In this document: positions 23,363 through 33,627 of the stretch, piece by piece
Layout: each line of letters opens with the position of its first letter
How positions within the stretch are numbered: position 1 is the stretch's first letter
Source: Antitrichia curtipendula
Taxonomy: Eukaryota > Streptophyta > Bryopsida > Hypnales > Leucodontaceae
Assembly: GCA_951230915.1 (NCBI GenBank)
Contig: OX579637.1
Location: forward strand, 24,676,001 to 24,740,000
Direction: 5' to 3'
DNA length: 64,000 bases
Position numbers and translations under genes: made by a program
Notes under the pieces: model-generated
Databases searched by the model: none
Seen by the model: only the letters and a program-made list of their open reading frames with translations
Told to the model about the DNA's origin: nothing

Positions 23363-24482
23363 CAGTTCTGCTATTGTCACTCAAGGCCTCACCTAAACCC
23401 TGGATTCTTAAAACACCGTTGTTTTCGTGCGAATTGTACCGCAGCTGTACTGCCCGAGTGCTCCTGGAGAAGATCATCAAAACCCTGAAACACCGTTGCA
23501 GGGTGCGGCTGCAATACTCAACCTCGACTGTAGAAATCGGGGCTTACGATTGGTTGGTTGGGTCTCGCCATGTCATCTCCCTCCCAGATTTACCTGTCCG
23601 CTCGCTGAGTCTCCACTGCCAGGTAAGCCGAACTTCCACATTTCAATTCCTCACTGCAGCATGATATATTTTTCTGTACATTGAAGTTAAATTTGGAAGT
23701 TCTTTGGATATGTTGAAAGTTGTGGGCGTTGTGGGTTTAGGGTTTCTGCTGGAGTTGGAGGTTTATTCGATTGGAGGGGGAAGCTCAGATATTGGGGTTT
23801 AGGGTGTGCGATGTTGTGGTTCAGGTTTAGGGTTTTTCTTCAGTTACAATATCTGTTGCAGCTTTCTTGCTGCCTTTAGAAGAGTGTGTACGGGATTAGC
23901 AAATCTTAGAGATTCATACTTTTAGTTCTGCTGTTGTCACTCAAGGCCTCACCTAAACCCTGGATTCTTAAAACACCGTTGGGTTTGTGCGAATTGTACC
24001 GCAGCTGTACTGCCCGAGTGCTCCTGGAGAAGATCATCAAAACCCTGAAACACCGTTGCAGGGTGCGGCTGCAATACTCAACCTCGACTGTAGAAATCGG
24101 GGCTTAGGGTTGGTTGGTTGGGTCTCGCTATGTCGTCTCCCTCCCAGATTTACCTGTCCGCGCGCTGAGTCTCCACTGCCAGGTAAGCCGAACTTCCTCA
24201 TTTCAATTCCTCACTGCAGCATGATATCTTTTCTGTACATTGAAGTTAAATTTGGAAGCTCTTTGGATATGTTGGAAGTTGTGGGCGTTGTGGGTTTAGG
24301 GTTCCTGTTGGAGTTGGAGGTTTACTCGATTGGAGGGGGAAGCTCAGATATTGGGGTTTAGGGTGTGCGATGTTGTGGTTCAGGTTTAGGGTTTTTCTTC
24401 AGTTGCAGTATCTGTTGCAGCTTTCTTGCTGCCTTTAGAAGAGTGTGTACGGGATTAGAGAATATTAGAGATTGATACTTTC
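23363..24482. repeat. 560-bp tandem duplication in the CACTA promoter region
   Basis: Copy A (23363-23922) and copy B (23923-24482) are nearly identical. TGGATTCTTAAAACACCGTT occurs at 23401 and 23961, exactly 560 bp apart. A diverged third copy lies at about 26425-26745. Each unit contains a CAGGTAAGC donor-like site and GTTTAGGGTTT motifs, so duplication of a promoter and first-exon unit is possible. Confidence 0.85.
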
Positions 24483-25124
24483 ACATTTGAGGGTTTAGGG
24501 GACTCCGTTCCAGTCCAGTTTTCTGAATCTGAAGTCATTTGAAGTTGTTGAATAACTTGAGGTCAAGCGCTGCAGTTGTTCTTTCCTTTGTGCTTGGTGG
24601 CTTGAGAGTTCTGGGTTGAGCAGTGTGACGAATCGAGTAGACATAGATGCAAGGGAGCAGAAGGCCATTATTTTTTGACTGAAGCTAAATATTAAGGCTC
24701 CATACGTCGGCGGTGGTTGATGCAAGGAACTAATGAGTGTTTTTTTCTCTCAGAACCGTGAGGGCTGGGCAATTTGGAGGGGTTTCCGAAAAACAGGAGG
24801 AGATCATTTTCAATTAACGGGGAGCGGAAGATCTCAAGACAGGGATACATATGTGGAACTTTTGTGTGGACTGAATTGAACTTCTTCTCTCTAAAATTGG
24901 AAGCGGCAGACCTTGGAATTATTGGTGCTGAAGGCCGGGAAGGAGGTATGAAATTAGACAAGCAATTGGACAGACTTGAGGATATTACCAGTCATACATG
25001 ATTCTTTGTCTTTGCTGAAGTTGAGTTTCATTGTGTTCATTGGACGTTGCTGATGTTGAGGTTGAGGTTGGTGAGCCAAACTGGAATTTCTCTTCCTGCC
25101 TTTCAGTTTAGCAAATGCTCAGAA

Positions 25125-25400
25125 CTAAGTCTGCCTGACATTGGGGCAAGCAAGTTCTGATCGGTTGTCATGCATCTTGTTGATTTCCGTTGTCTTAATT
25201 AGTTGGGTAGATAGTACAGGGCAGGAGGCTCAGCCAGTTTGCGATTTACGATTGCCTTGCCATGGGCAAGTGATCTAGTGCGCCACAACAATGGCTTGGG
25301 TTCTTGGTCTCTCTATAATTATTGCTTTAGGATGACAGAGTGTCTTGTGAATCATTTGCTCAGGTCTGGTCTGGTATTTTAGTTTTGAATTGCAGAAGTG
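25125..25400. repeat. Internal repeat pair of the CACTA promoter region, first copy
   Basis: The stretch from CTGCCTGACATTGGGGCAAG to GTGAATCATTTGC recurs at about 26187-26407 with small indels. It is followed there by the third copy of the 560-bp unit. The intergenic region thus grew by repeated segmental duplication. Confidence 0.7.
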
Positions 25401-26186
25401 ATTATGCTCGACTTGCAGTTTTTTATGTGTGGCGATGTCCCGTCTTGCAGATTCGTGGGGTACATAATTTTCTTGGGCGAGAACATGGAAGACTGTTTGT
25501 AGACATAGTACTGTAGCAGTGGTGGTGTCGTCCTGGGCACACCGAGCTTCTTGAGAGAGCCGAGCTTCTTGAGAGAGCCAAGAGACCCTTTCCTTGCTCT
25601 CCGACGTTGGTACTCCACGGCAAGGGCCGCTGCATTCTTGAGGAACGCAGTGGAGGCTGCCCCGCTCGCGGAAGGCCGGATTCAAGCTCTCCTGCGAATT
25701 TCGACTAGTGGGTTGTGCAGATGCTTGTCGATCGTGGTGAAGTCTCCGCTCTCTTGGGCTTATCAACAAATTAAACTGAAGCCCTCTCTGAGATATATTC
25801 ATGCAGAAGAGCAGCTTGTATTGTGAGTTGTTGCGGTACTTGTCACACGGTACTTGTCACAGGTTTCCTTGTTTGGCGTTACGCATCAGGCTTTGGGAAA
25901 GAGGTTTCCTTGTCTGGCATTACGCATCACGCTTTGGGCACGCGGTCTTGGTGGTCTGGGAGTTTAGGGTTTCAGTTTTGGTGTGCGGAAGTGGATATGC
26001 TCGATCTTGGATACTAATCTATGGTGATATTCTCTCTTGCAGAGTCGTGAAGCCATTGAGGGGTACAAAAGCGTGCAAGCTCCGTGCGAATTCTCACCTT
26101 AAGGTACAGGTGGCTGCATTTGCATCTTTGTCGGTATGGAACCTTGGGATTGAGACGTCTGTCTTGGTCAATTGATTCGTTTGAGT

Positions 26187-26407
26187 GTGCCTGACATTGG
26201 GGCAAGAAGTTCTGATCTGTTGTTATGCAATTTGTTGATCTCCGTTGTCGTATATAGTTGGGTTGATTCTATAGGGTAGGACTTAGCCAGTTTGCGATTT
26301 AAGGTTGCTTTAGTGACCTAGATGTAACCACCGCAACAACGGCTTGGGTTCTTGGTCTCTCTGTAATTATTGCCTTACGGTGACAGCGTCATGTGAATCA
26401 TTTGCGA
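26187..26407. repeat. Internal repeat pair of the CACTA promoter region, second copy
   Basis: Related to 25125-25400; both share GGCTTGGGTTCTTGGTCTCT. Confidence 0.7.
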
Positions 26408-26424
26408 AGAGGATTGCTTAGCTC

Positions 26425-26745
26425 GTGGATTTTAGAACTTCCAGTTCTGGTGTCACTCAAGGCCTCAAGGGATCCTTGGATTCTCAAATTCGAACTATCT
26501 GCCTTCATGTACAACAGCTATCTTGAGGCTCCTGAAAAAGACTATCTGAATCCTAAAGCGCCGTTGCAAAGTGCAACTTTCACTGCTCAGCCTCGACTGT
26601 AGAAATCGGGTCTTAGGGTCTTAGGGTTGGTTGGTGAGGCTGACGCTTTTGGTGTCTCGCCATGTCCTCTTGCTGCGAGTATCTGCTACAGGGTTCTTGT
26701 AAAGGATGGAGAATCTTAGAGATTGATACTTTCACAGTTCAATTT
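26425..26745. repeat. Third, diverged copy of the 560-bp unit
   Basis: Shares GAACTTCCAGTTCTG, GTCACTCAAGGCCTCA, CTCGACTGTAGAAATCGGG and CTTAGAGATTGATACTTTCA with 23340-24485, but lacks an internal segment. Confidence 0.65.
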
Positions 26746-26803
26746 TCCCTGTCTACGTTCCACTTAAGTTTTGCTGAGTTTGAAGTCACTTGAAGTTGTT
26801 CAT

Positions 26804-27125
26804 GTAGTCGCAAGTAGCAAATTGGTTGCATTGTAGTTGTAGTTGCAAGTTGGTTGCATTGCAGTGGCAAGTTGGTTGCATTGCAGTGGCAAGTTGGTTG
26901 CATTGCAGTCGCAAGTTGGTTGCATTGTAGTCGCAAGTTGGTTGCATTGCAATCGCAAGTTGGTTGCATTGCAGTCGCAAGTTGGTTGCATTGCAATCGC
27001 AAGTTGGTTGCATTGTAGTTGTGACTTAGTTGCAAAATGGTTGACCCTGAGTTGTATATCACTAGTTGCAATGAAGTCGCAAATTAGTTGCAGTGTAGTT
27101 GCAGCTTAGGTTAATTTCAGTCGCA
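26804..27125. repeat. Minisatellite upstream of the TnpA-like gene, ~21-bp unit
   Basis: About 12 units like AGTTGGTTGCATTGCAGTCG with the AGTTG/TTGCA core. It ends about 65 bp before the ATG at 27190, so it lies in the 5' leader or proximal promoter. Confidence 0.8.
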
Positions 27126-27189
27126 AAGTCTGAGCAGTTGGTCATTCAATTTCAACGTTCTAACTGTTCATTCCTTTCAATAGAGTGAA

Positions 27190-29880
27190 ATGGACAGAGG
27201 TGCTTCAATAGCGGGGCAGAAGAAGACGAAAGAACAGCAAACTACTGGTTTGCCATTGGCCACTCGTAAGAGTGTAGAAGTTGTTAGCAAAGACATAGTA
27301 CCTACCATTGTTCATGGAAGTTCTGAAGATATCACTTCTGAGTATGAGCACTCCAAACCAAGTGATTGTGACAGCAGCAAAGAAGGTGAGTCAAACACAT
27401 TTTATGGAAATGAGTTTGCTTTACGGAAAGTCAAATTTTCAATGACTATAGTATTTACTGTTTTATACATTTTGTGTCATTCTACTAATTTTGTTGTTTT
27501 TCTAGGGAATGAAGAGGACCTATTTGGAAAGGATACTGAAGAAGCATTGGGTAGCTGTCGAAAACGTCAAAGACGTCAGTCAGACAGCAGAGAGCGTTCA
27601 GCAAGGCACAACAAATCCCAGAAATCTGAGAAGACTTCAGCAGAGAGAAGCGGGAGTACCCGCAAACCGAATGAAGTCCACGTGAACTCAAACGGTGAAA
27701 TCAGTACCTCTTCTGTCGGGAAGAGTGCGTGGGATCAAGGCATGAGGGCGTATGCTCCCTTGGTACTTGATATGAGTGTCATCAACTGGAATGACCACAA
27801 ACCTCAAACTTTGCAAAAACTCCGCACCATTTTGGACGAGGACTTTGAGTATTTGGAGCACCCCCTTAACGGTAAGGGTTTCCGCATTGCAGTGCAAAGA
27901 TTTTTGAAGGCGGAACGTCACCGGTTGAAGAAATTATTTGATTCAGGAGAAGATGCTGAATGCCCAGTGCATATTTTTCCTGAGCAATGGAAGCGGCTGA
28001 AGGCATACTGGGAGGGAGGTGCCTACGTGAAGAAGTCTGAGCAGATGTCCAATATGAGAAAACAAGTGCAGAATCCCTCTAAGCACGGTAGACGAGGAAA
28101 GGCAGGCGATCTCGTTGATGTGGTGAGCCTCTAATCGAAGAATTTTTGTAGTCTTGCATTTCAATCAATTTGTTACTCCTTTGTTCTATCTTTTCCAATC
28201 ATTCTAACAACAGTGTGGCATTGTTGACGTTATATCAATCAGGAAAAAGGGCAAGAAGTCCAGGACTCACAGAACCATCAGGATCATCGGTAAGTTTTGG
28301 TAATTTGTTATTGGTCGCTGAAGTTGCAATTTTAAGATGAAGAAGTCATAGGAGTCCTGGAGACGCATGGAAGTTGTACGTGTAGTTGTAGAGTAGTCTT
28401 TAGAAGCTCTTGCAACTAGTATGCAGCCGGTATGCAACTGGAATACAATTAGTATGCAACTGACATGTAACTAACATGCAACTGGTATGCAACTAACATG
28501 CAACTGGTATGCAACTAACATGCAACTGGTATGCAACTTAATTGTAACTAATATGCAACTAATATGCAACTGGTATGCAACTGAATTGCAACTAGTATGC
28601 AACTAACATGCAACTGGTAGCCACGTTCACAACGTTGCGGCTCTTATATTATGCGTTTGCATTTGTCATGTCTAATCATTGTTCTTATGTGTGTCATAGG
28701 TGGTGACTTCAGGCTTGCAAGGAAAATTAACCGCCATGGAAAGCAGATTACTGGATATGGAGAAGTTTAGGGTTGAAGTCCTAGCTAGTACAGATCGCAA
28801 TACGAAGGCTGTGGAAGGGTTGCAAGAGACATTGTTGAAGTTTCTGCAGAAAGGAAACACTGTTGAAGGCACCCACGAAGTATTAACCAACCCTGTTGAA
28901 GACATCAAGGATTCCAGTGATCCATGGGATTTCGATGGATCCCCTACTTTAGAGCTTGTTGTTGACCTGGTGTGGAAATCAACTGCTCCTCCTGACCTGC
29001 AGGTTGAAGAACACAAGCGGGCATCTTCTGAAGACAACAACAAGAACAAGAAAGAGAGGGATCCAAAGGAGACAGATGGAGAGCAAGAGCAACCTCTTGG
29101 AGATCCACAAAAAAAAGATAGTGGAGAATGCGGTGGGAACAATGACACCTTCACACTTCAACCCGAAGTTCAAGGCACAGCTAATGCCACCACCAAACAT
29201 ACAGAATTTTCTATGCAACTCCGGAGAGGGAAGGATCGAGAGGTGAAGGAAAATAACGTAATATGTGTTTTACACTTTTCCAAGTTCTTATAAGTTTTTA
29301 CATGCCTCTAATATGGAGCATAACTGTGGTATACAGGTGCAGCAGCCATTTGCCAAGAAGGAGATCTTAAGGAGGACGAAGCAACCTATTCAAAATCGGA
29401 AGGTGAAACCTCCACCAAAATTCAAAGTGAGTAACCTACATGTCTAATCTCTTGCAAATGTCCTTGTTGACATTGTTTCCTTCACTCATCACAGACTTTG
29501 TTGAATAAATGTTATCCTTTACTCATGAATGTTTTGGTTTTATGTGATGGCAGTTTGAGGTTGGACAACAAGTTTCACTTTTGAATCCATCAGCCCCAAA
29601 GCAAGTGGTGGCATCCGGAACAATTACTGCTATTGGTGGTGGAGGTGGCCCACAGATGTATCATGGGTCCCAAATTTCAAAGGGATGGTACAGACTTGAC
29701 ATTGCACATGCACCAGGAGGGTTTGTTGATTTGATGCATCCAAATCCAGCTGGAGATGAATACAAGTTGAAAGATGTGGTGGGAAGTAGTACACTTTGGA
29801 ATGAGCAATTTGTAGTCTTCATTGCTCGTGTTGCAGGCGAGATTCCTTCAGACTGCCAAGGGAAAGTTGGAGGCAAATGA
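27190..29880 (+). CDS. TnpA-like CACTA protein (plant Transposase_24/Ptta-type domain), spliced
   Basis: This is the probable DNA-binding accessory protein of the CACTA element; in En/Spm, TnpA binds subterminal repeats. Likely exons: 27190-27385, 27506-28122, 28700-29257, 29337-29426 and 29554-29880. A short extra exon at 28243-28289 is possible but does not keep the frame. Exon 2 encodes the Transposase_24-like block: FPEQWKRLKAYWEGG, then SEQMSNMRKQVQNPSKHG. The middle is Lys/Glu-rich. The last exon encodes a compact C-terminal domain starting FEVGQQVSLLNPS and ending GEIPSDCQGKVGGK, a type seen at the end of such proteins. No internal stop was seen in these exons. It lies divergent from the transposase and shares its regulatory region. 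Confidence 0.75.
28411..28620. repeat. Intron minisatellite in the TnpA-like gene
   Basis: About 10 units like ATGCAACTAACATGCAACTGGT between the exons at 28122 and 28700, with the TGCAACT core. Confidence 0.8.
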
Positions 29881-29997
29881 TCACCAATTCTGTTTATCCT
29901 AATTGTGCAAGTAGTTTGTTCTTCCTATAGTAGTCATAGTGGATGCAGTTGTTTTGTAGAAAATCAACTTTATTGATGCTTGTATAGGAGTAGTTAG

Positions 29998-30520
29998 AGT
30001 TGCAAGCCATAGCCAGACAGTTGCACATGAGTTGCGTAGACCAGTTGTATATGATCTGCAGCACACTATATTTTATAGTTCATACAGCAAATCTGTTAGT
30101 TGTATTCAAGTCGACTATATGTTGCAAGTAAGTTGCAAAGAAGTTGCTCATCAGTTGCAAACTAGTTGTATGCGTGTCGTTGTGCGTTGCATATTAGTTG
30201 CAAAATAGTTGCATAGAAGTTGATCGTAAGTTGCATATTAGTTGCAAAATAGTTGCATAGAAGTTGGCCATAAGTTGCAAAGTAGTTGCACAATAGTTGC
30301 ATAGAAGTTGATCATAAGTCGCGTATTAGTTGCAAAATAGTTGCGCAGAAGTTGGTCATAAGTTGCACAGTAGTTGTACAACAGTTGCATATAAGTTGCA
30401 CAGTAGTTGCACAACAGTTGAACATAAGTTGCATATAAGTTGCACAGTAGTTGCACAACAGTTGAACATAAGTTGCACAGTAGTTGCACAACAGTTGCAT
30501 ATAAGTTGCAAATTAGCATT
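29998..30520. repeat. Right subterminal repeats, AGTTGCA core
   Basis: More than 25 AGTTGCA motifs in units such as AGTTGCACAGTAGTTGCACA. Their orientation is inverted relative to the left array. A few more copies lie at 30858-30990, next to the right terminal repeat. Confidence 0.85.
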
Positions 30521-30995
30521 CTGTGACCAACGATGCGGCGTGAAATGAAGGTCGATCCTAGATTTTTGAAATCTGCAACTTCCCTAGATATCTGAAATCT
30601 ATAAATTTCCTATATTTTGTAAATCACATGGTCTGAAATCTAAATTTGTCATAGATTTTTGAATGTTGTAGATCTCTATAATTTTTGAAATCTATGAATG
30701 TTGTAGATCTCTATAATCTATACTAGTTGTAGATGTCACTTTGTATATGAAGTTGAACATATTCCTCAATATCCCGCGCAAATAATACCACGTAGGAAAC
30801 CACGTAGGAAGAATTCATCGATCATCGTCCTCTGGCAATCCAAAAATGTGACGATTTATGCAACTACGATGCAACTGAAAAAGTGTCCGGTTGAACTACG
30901 GGCTCATCCATCCCTCTATCACTATCACCCAGTTGCATCGCAGTTGCATAAACCCATTCGCGACTAAAAACGTAGTTGCATTGTAGTTGGCAAAC

Positions 30996-31015
30996 TCCCC
31001 CGTTTTCTTCTAGTG
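30996..31015 (-). repeat. Right terminal inverted repeat of the CACTA element
   Basis: Ends ...CCCCCGTTTTCTTCTAGTG, the inverse of the left end, followed by the AGG duplication (31016-31018). Confidence 0.9.
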
Positions 31016-31561
31016 AGGGTAGCACTGCAAGAACCGATATCGAGCACTACAGTTTTGCAAGATGGTTTTTGGCCAACAACACGTATTTGAGCGACACGAG
31101 TGGATCAATTGGGAGATGATGGTGAGGACCGTGAAGAGTTTGCAGAGGATGACGCCTACGTTGGGCCATTGTCTGGTCGCCGAGTACCATCTTTTAGGGT
31201 GGGAAGCGATCTCTACAATGGGTACTTTGTTGCAGTTCGACCCGCAGATGGTGACAGTCGACCGTTTTGGATTGCAAGGGCATTGTCTGATCCGAACTGT
31301 AACCCTGAAAAACCGAATTGCATTCTCATTCAATATTTCCATCCTACATCGAGAAATCGGGATGTTCAAGACAACTACACTGGATGAGACAGCAATAGAG
31401 GTTTGCGTTGGAAGGTTGAAGAAACTGAGCCACCACTTTGGGAGCATACAAACGCCATAATGACAGCGTGGAGTTTTTCCATAAGAAGTGACACCGTCCA
31501 TTGCATGATCAAGATCCCGTTTCTTCAAATTGAAGTCATCAACCAGAGTCTTGCATCATAT
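31016..31561 (+). pseudogene. DUF7869-type protein gene, copy 2, 3' part
   Basis: The frame resumes as VALQEPISSTTVLQDG, matching IALQEPLPLSTVLKDG of copy 1, and runs to the C-terminus (PPLWEHTNAIMTAW). TGA at 31088 stands where copy 1 has GTA (V), and TGA at 31385 stands where copy 1 has TGG. The normal stop is lost, so the frame runs on to about 31560. This region lies 21 kb from the first part of the gene because of the nested insertions. Confidence 0.75.
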
Positions 31562-31924
31562 AGTTGATATCCAAAGACGTGTAGCATATGTGAAGCACGT
31601 TTTTTAATAATGTTGTAGCATATTGTCATGTTTCCTACAACAAATGGTATTTAAATGTTAAAGTAGATGAATTACGTTTCAGTTGATTGATTTTATACTA
31701 TTGTTTGGTTTTGCATATCTATTTCCAGTAATATGTGCTTTATTTACTAAGAAGTTGTACCTACATATAGTATGAATATATGAAAACAAAATTATGTTAT
31801 TTTGTTTTCTCTATTATTCACTCAATTTCTTTTTGATATTTTTTTTTGTGTTTATGTTTTTGAAATTCTACTTCGATTTGAAACAAAAGAGTAGTGGATA
31901 TATCCACTACTTATATTTTGTTAA

Positions 31925-32115
31925 CATGTTAAGCACTTTCACATTTAAGGTAGGGGGGGGGATTGGTTGCTACAAATTTCCTGCCTGCAAAGCTCATTTA
32001 GCCTCACCAAGTCATGTGTTTTTTTCATGCGCTCATACGAATTCAAAGGAATCGAACCCGGACCGCCCCAATGAGATAAACAACTCCTTACAACCAACCG
32101 CGGAGATCATGACTT
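31925..32115 (-). repeat. Possible tRNA-derived SINE, second copy
   Basis: Counterpart of 7070-7290 in the 3' flank of copy 2. The minus strand shows GGGTTCGATTCC (32048-32059 region) after a GGTTGGTTGTAAGGAG block. It is probably duplicated together with the gene. Confidence 0.35.
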
Positions 32116-32363
32116 AGTGTTCAAATATAACATGATCTTCAATTATAAGAGTCAAAGGACTACTATTACAGGTAGCAAGATGTACTACATGACTCTTTAA
32201 TTAAGAAAAACTCTCATTTTAATGAAAATTGTGCTTTAGAATTAATAAATATAGGGATAAGCAACCTAAATTAGCTAAAACTAGCATTCAATTTTTAGAG
32301 ACTAGACGGGAAATATTATAATGAGAGGGTCCAAACCTCTCAAAATAATGAATATAGTGTTAC

Positions 32364-33485
32364 AATGGCCGAGTGTGGATTGTTCCAAAACTCATAAATG
32401 GCAATAAGGTGCACCCTCATTCTAGGCTCGACATTCTTGAGATGCAAGGCCTAGACGATACTGTTGTGCTGCTTGTAATTGAGGAGACAGTTCCCGGATT
32501 TAACCGATTAAGAATTTATGGGTTCATCCTTGATTATGGCACTCTGGACTTAAGTCTATACAAGTCTCGCTCGGAACTTGGATTGTTTATAAGCAAGCAC
32601 AATTTTCCAAAGTGGATCCCGCAAGAAATGCGAATACAATGGGATTTAATTCAGGAGGCTTGAGATGATGCCAACCCTTCCCGAGGAATCATACTAGTGT
32701 CAGCTGCAACTTCGTCACCAAAGAAGCGATCAAGAAAACAAAAGTCTCTAATAGGAGCGCCGGGCGACAATGATGATGCAAAGGAGATTACGAAGAAGCT
32801 CATGATTGACAGATGCGTTGCAATGAACGAGGTTGATATAAAGAAGTTTCTTCCAAAGGATGTGAAGCTTATGAAGGCATTGTACAAAAGTACCTTCGAT
32901 GGCTTTTACAAATGGAATAAGAAGCCGTTCGTTAACAGGGACAGTGAAATGTTGCGCGTGCATTTTGATTACCTGCACACGGCTCCAGCAGGATCTCTAG
33001 TTTACAAGGGAATTGAGAAAACTTGAATGCCAGGTATGATCAACAAGGCGCACTTGGAGACAGACTACAACTTTGACTGCAGAGTTATTATCGTGATGCC
33101 ACTTAAATATGGGCCCTACGGTGTTCACGGCAAGGCTACCTATTATGATGCCTGCCCTTCCATTGATGTTATACATAAGGACACCCACTACTTCATTATA
33201 GGTGGCCAGCATACTGTGGAGGCATACAAAATCCTAATGCAGAACAAGGAAATTTCGGAGTGTGATGTACAAGAGGCCTTTACTATCAACATAATACCAA
33301 TCTACGCACCGCGGTCCAAGTTTACGGACGTCCTGTTTCTCTCTCGAGCCCTGAATCAAAATGTTGCTGGTCAACAGAAGGAGTAGTGCTTCACTAAGCA
33401 ACTTCTCAACGTGAGGATCAAATGGAGAGAGATGGGAAGTCCACAATCATCCATCCTCGGCCGAGCCCATTCGGAAGCATATCTT
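32364..33485 (+). pseudogene. ParB-like domain gene on the plus strand, exon 1
   Basis: One frame runs from about 32364 to a GTAAGT donor at 33486. It is interrupted by TGA 32661, TGA 33024 and TAG 33384; each stop can arise from CGA or CAG by a single C-to-T change. A basic stretch (SPKKRSRKQK) near 32720 could be a nuclear signal. The block FIIGGQHTVEAYK (about 33192-33230) with the downstream ALNQNVAGQQKEQ fits the ParB/Srx-like fold, where a G-x-H-R/T motif binds nucleotide in bacterial partition proteins. The frame opens right at the end of the duplicated 3' flank of the DUF7869 unit, so the true 5' end is unclear and may be lost. Confidence 0.5.
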
Positions 33486-33627
33486 GTAAGTCTCGTGATC
33501 CATCCTATTTCATGCTAAATGGAAGTGAGAACTTTTGGACAACTAGAGATCTCCAGATAAGAGTTTGTTTCATATTGGCATTAGTTATTTTGGCCAGGTC
33601 ACTGAATGTGGGTTTCTTTGTCCGCAG

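Larger units (their letters stand above)
22506..27189. promoter_or_regulatory. Divergent intergenic region of the CACTA element
   Basis: This 4.7 kb lies between the minus-strand transposase and the plus-strand TnpA-like gene. It is rich in TTTAGGG/AAACCCTAA-type motifs, typical of plant promoters, and contains internal duplications listed separately. No reading frame with a recognisable domain was found. Long untranslated first exons are likely, because GGTAAG-type donors occur (for example about 23620 and 24182). Confidence 0.5.
16806..31015. mobile_element. Complete 14.2-kb CACTA (En/Spm) transposon
   Basis: The left end reads CACTAGAAGGAAAAGGGGGG. The right end, reverse-complemented, reads CACTAGAAGAAAACGGGGGA. 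The 3-bp duplication AGG flanks both ends (16803-16805 and 31016-31018), as expected for CACTA elements. Inside are a minus-strand Tnp2-type transposase gene, a plus-strand TnpA-like gene, a 4.7-kb divergent intergenic region, and minisatellites near both ends. Removing the element with one AGG restores the exon of DUF7869 copy 2 in frame. The near-intact genes and exact ends suggest recent activity. Confidence 0.92.

Noticed and set aside
26739..27109. Overlapping frames with MQPTCDCNATNL or LVALQSQVGCI repeats on both strands
   Set aside because: Translation of the AGTTGCA minisatellite in several frames.
30238..30548. Frames with LLCNYCATY or HISCTVVAQQ repeats
   Set aside because: Translation of the right subterminal minisatellite of the CACTA element.
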